Shown here: positions 7,194 to 9,602 of the stretch, piece after piece
Position numbering within the stretch: the first letter of the stretch is position 1
Layout: each line of letters begins with the position of its first letter
Assembly: GCA_025357175.1 (NCBI GenBank)
Contig: JANXPS010000093.1
Location: forward strand, 1 to 9,602
Origin: Deltaproteobacteria bacterium
Lineage (GTDB): Bacteria; Desulfobacterota; Deferrimicrobia; Deferrimicrobiales; Deferrimicrobiaceae
Reading direction: 5' to 3'
Length of the DNA: 9,602 nt
The notes under the pieces: model-generated
The model's database searches: none
What the model saw: the letters and a program-made list of their open reading frames with translations, nothing else
What the model was told of the DNA's origin: nothing
Program-made: the position numbers and the translations under genes

Positions 7194-9419
7194 ATGACAA
7201 CGCACAAGATCATCTGGACGGACATCGATGAGGCGCCCGCACTGGCAACGTACTCCCTTCTCCCGATCGTGCAGGCTTTCACGAAAGGGACGGGAGTCGA
7301 GGTCGAGACGCGCGATATCTCCCTTGCGGGCAGAATCATCGCGAACTTCCCCGATAATCTGACCGATGCCCAGAAGGTCCCCGATTACCTGGCGCAGCTT
7401 GGCGCGCTCGCGAAGACTCCGGAAGCCAACATCATCAAGCTTCCGAACGTCAGCGCATCCATTCCGCAGCTTAAGGAAGCCATCGCTGAACTTCAGTCGC
7501 AGGGCTACAAGATTCCCGATTACCCCGAGGAACCGAAGACCGACGACGAGAAGGCGCTCCAGGCCCGTTTCGCCAAGTGTCTCGGAAGCGCCGTCAACCC
7601 GGTTCTCCGCGAGGGAAACTCCGACCGCCGTTCGCCGCTTGCGGTGAAGCTGTTCTCCAAGAAGCACCCGCACAAGCTCGGGGCGTGGACCAAGGATTCC
7701 AAGTCGCACGTGGCTCACATGAGCGCCGGCGATTTTTACGGTCATGAGACGGCCACCACCATCCAGAAGGCGACCGAGTACCGGATCGAATTTGTCGGGG
7801 CCGACGGTCAGGCCACGATCCTCAAGAAAAACGCCCCCCTTCTCGAAGGCGAAATCATCGACTCGACCCACATGAGCGTGAGCGCCCTCCGGAAGTTCAT
7901 CAAGGAACAGATCGAAGACGCGAAGAAGAACGACGTGCTCTTCTCGGTCCACCTCAAGGCCACCATGATGAAGGTTTCCGACCCTGTCATGTTCGGCCAC
8001 TTCGTGACGGTCTTCTTCGAAGATGTCTTTGCGAAGCACGGGGCCGTGCTCAAGGAAATCGGCTACAATCCGAATCTCGGGCTCGGCGATCTGTACAAGA
8101 AGCTTCAGACGCTTCCAGAGGCCAAGCGCGCCGAGATCGAGGCAGACATCCAGGCCGAGTACGCGAAACGCCCCGCCATGGCGATGGTCGATTCCGACAA
8201 GGGCATCACGAACCTGCATGCGTCGAACGACATCATCATCGACGCATCGATGCCTGTCGTCGTTCGCGAATCCGGCAAGATGTGGAACACCGCCGGCAAG
8301 CTCCAGGACGCCAAGTGCGTGATCCCGGACCGCTGCTATGCGACGATCTACAAGGAAGTCATCGAAAACTGCAAGGAGCACGGTGCCTTCGACCCCGCCA
8401 CGATGGGGAGCGTCCCCAACGTCGGCCTCATGGCGCAGCAGGCCGAGGAATACGGTTCCCACGACAAGACCTTCATGGCTCCGGCGGCCGGCACGATGCG
8501 CGTCGTCGACGCCTCCGGCGCGACGCTCCTCGATCAGAAAGTCGAAGAGGGCGACATCTTCCGCATGTGCCAGGCGAAGGACGTGCCGATCCGCGACTGG
8601 GTCAAGCTCGCGGTCACGCGCGCGAAGGCCACCGGTGCGCCGGCCGTTTTCTGGCTTGACGAAAAACGGGCGCACGACGCCCAGGTGATCTCAAAGGTCA
8701 AGACGTACCTGAAGGACCACGATACGACCGGGCTCGATATCCGCATCCTTCCGCCCGTCGAGGCCATGCGGCTGTCGTGCGACCGGTGCCGCGAGGGCAA
8801 GGACACGATCTCCGTCACAGGCAACGCGCTTCGCGACTACCTGACCGACCTTTTCCCGATCCTCGAGATCGGTACCAGCGCCAAGATGCTTTCGATCGTT
8901 CCGCTGCTGGCCGGCGGCGGCCTCTTCGAGACGGGGGCCGGCGGTTCGGCTCCCAAGCATGTTCAGCAGTTCGTGAAGGAAGGCTACCTCCGCTGGGACT
9001 CCCTGGGCGAATTCACCGCCCTGGGCGCGTCGCTCGAGCACATTGCCGCGGCCTCCGGCAACGCGAAGGCGCAGACGCTGGCCGATACGCTCGACCAGGC
9101 GATCGCCAAGTTCCTCGACAACAACAAGTCGCCCGCCCGAAAGGTCGGCCAGATCGACAATCGCGGCAGCCATTTCTACCTCGCGCTTTACTGGGCCGAA
9201 GCACTTGCCGCCCAGACCAAGGACGCAACGTTCCAGGCCCGTTTCGCAGGCGTCGCCAAGCAGCTTGAGGCAAGCGAAGAAAAAATCAATGCCGAGTTGA
9301 TCGGGGCACAGGGCAAGCCGATCGACATCGGTGGCTATTACCATCCGAACTTCGAAAAGACTTCGAAGGCGATGCGTCCCAGCGCAACGTTGAACGCGAT
9401 CATCGACTCGATCGCCTGA
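7194..9419 (+). CDS. icd: Monomeric NADP-dependent isocitrate dehydrogenase (IDH-II type)
   Basis: Oxidatively decarboxylates isocitrate to 2-oxoglutarate with NADP in the TCA cycle. This is the large single-chain form, unrelated in length to the roughly 415-residue dimeric enzyme. The 741 residues equal the Azotobacter vinelandii enzyme, and the known ligands fall at the same numbers: isocitrate contacts S132, N135, R139, R145, K255, Y420 and R547; metal ligands D350, D548 and D552; NADP contacts H589, R600 and R649. Conserved blocks include NPVLREGNSDRRSPLAVK and FWLDEKRAHDAQ. The start at 7194 has AAGGAG (7183-7188) five bases upstream. Codons are strongly biased (Lys almost always AAG, frequent CTC, GTC and ATC), more so than in comEC, which suggests high expression. 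It has its own promoter and terminators and so is monocistronic. Confidence 0.98.
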   Translation: MTTHKIIWTDIDEAPALATYSLLPIVQAFTKGTGVEVETRDISLAGRIIANFPDNLTDAQKVPDYLAQLGALAKTPEANIIKLPNVSASIPQLKEAIAELQSQGYKIPDYPEEPKTDDEKALQARFAKCLGSAVNPVLREGNSDRRSPLAVKLFSKKHPHKLGAWTKDSKSHVAHMSAGDFYGHETATTIQKATEYRIEFVGADGQATILKKNAPLLEGEIIDSTHMSVSALRKFIKEQIEDAKKNDVLFSVHLKATMMKVSDPVMFGHFVTVFFEDVFAKHGAVLKEIGYNPNLGLGDLYKKLQTLPEAKRAEIEADIQAEYAKRPAMAMVDSDKGITNLHASNDIIIDASMPVVVRESGKMWNTAGKLQDAKCVIPDRCYATIYKEVIENCKEHGAFDPATMGSVPNVGLMAQQAEEYGSHDKTFMAPAAGTMRVVDASGATLLDQKVEEGDIFRMCQAKDVPIRDWVKLAVTRAKATGAPAVFWLDEKRAHDAQVISKVKTYLKDHDTTGLDIRILPPVEAMRLSCDRCREGKDTISVTGNALRDYLTDLFPILEIGTSAKMLSIVPLLAGGGLFETGAGGSAPKHVQQFVKEGYLRWDSLGEFTALGASLEHIAAASGNAKAQTLADTLDQAIAKFLDNNKSPARKVGQIDNRGSHFYLALYWAEALAAQTKDATFQARFAGVAKQLEASEEKINAELIGAQGKPIDIGGYYHPNFEKTSKAMRPSATLNAIIDSIA

Positions 9420-9437
9420 GAAGGCACAAACCGCCTG

Positions 9438-9486
9438 AAAGGATCGGGGCGTCCGGAATTCATCCGGGCGCCCCGATCCTTTGTTA
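9438..9486 (+). terminator. Intrinsic terminator of the isocitrate dehydrogenase gene
   Basis: A 14-base-pair perfect stem (9438-9451 with 9469-9482) extends by five more pairs including one G-T wobble, leaving a 7-base loop. The right arm ends CCTTTGTT. It starts 19 bases after the gene's stop codon. Confidence 0.85.
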
Positions 9487-9494
9487 AACAAGGC

Positions 9495-9540
9495 AAAACG
9501 AAGGGCCGGGGATCTTGCGTTCCCCGGCCCTTCGTTTTGT
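9495..9540 (-). terminator. Second strong hairpin, likely terminator of a convergent minus-strand gene
   Basis: An 18-base-pair perfect stem (9495-9512 with 9521-9538) has an 8-base loop, an A4 run at the left end and a T4 run at the right end. It can end transcription in either direction. It lies 12 bases beyond the first hairpin and about 30 bases after a minus-strand stop codon at 9569-9571, so serving a convergent gene is the likeliest role. Backup termination for the + strand is also possible. Confidence 0.75.
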
Positions 9541-9568
9541 TGCGGTTCCCCGGTTTCCCGGGTTCGCT

Positions 9569-9602
9569 TTATGGTTGGAGTACGAACACGGCCCGTCTGT
9601 TT
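9569..9602 (-). CDS. Possible 3' end of a convergent gene, OmpA-like C-terminus (partial)
   Basis: On the minus strand the last ten codons before a TAA (9569-9571) read NRRAVFVLQP. The NRR followed by a short hydrophobic beta strand resembles the end of OmpA/Pal-family peptidoglycan-binding domains (NRRVEF-like). The hairpin just downstream in that direction supports a real gene end. Only about 30 coding bases are visible, so identity and even existence are tentative. Confidence 0.35.
   Translation of the reverse strand, partial: NRRAVFVLQP

Noticed and set aside
7176..8675. Long minus-strand open frame (499 codons) antisense to the isocitrate dehydrogenase gene
   Set aside because: It lies wholly opposite a certain gene, its translation is rich in Arg, Asp, Val and Gly with no recognisable domain, and such frames are common opposite GC-rich genes with biased third positions.

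Overview
The window is GC-rich, densely coding bacterial chromosome with no mobile element, phage gene, CRISPR array, rRNA or tRNA that I could see. It holds four complete or near-complete genes on the + strand and probably the last codons of a convergent gene at the right edge. The organism is a GC-rich Gram-negative-type bacterium. The non-discriminating type of AspRS, the monomeric isocitrate dehydrogenase and the Hypr-like GGDEF signature would fit a deltaproteobacterial-grade lineage, but this placement is inference and not secure.

Region 1 (6-6952) looks like one transcription unit: comEC (DNA uptake channel), then a signalling protein (degenerate receiver, GAF-like region, GGDEF cyclase), then hisS and aspS. 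The spacings are tight: 46 bases, a 4-base ATGA overlap, and a second ATGA junction (or 2 bases if the better GTG start of aspS is used). A strong intrinsic terminator at 6983-7020 closes the unit. hisS has no visible Shine-Dalgarno sequence, so its translation probably depends on ribosomes finishing the cyclase gene.

Region 2 (7045-9486) is a single-gene unit. A TTGACA/17/TATTGT promoter and a leader of about 110 bases precede a monomeric NADP-dependent isocitrate dehydrogenase of 741 residues. Every substrate, metal and NADP ligand known from the Azotobacter enzyme is present at the same residue number.

Region 3 (9438-9602) has two long, nearly back-to-back hairpins that can act in both directions. 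After them come eleven minus-strand codons (including a stop) that read like the C-terminus of an OmpA-family protein.

The most interesting point is in the GGDEF protein. The aspartate that reads the guanine base in ordinary diguanylate cyclases (PleD Asp344) is a serine here (Ser351). Substitution to serine at this position is the reported hallmark of Hypr GGDEF enzymes such as Geobacter GacA (GSU1658), which make 3',3'-cyclic GMP-AMP. The gene may therefore encode a cGAMP synthase that is translationally coupled to two aminoacyl-tRNA synthetases. A second point is that AspRS carries the His and Gly residues of non-discriminating enzymes, which implies that Asn-tRNA(Asn) is made by the indirect GatCAB route.
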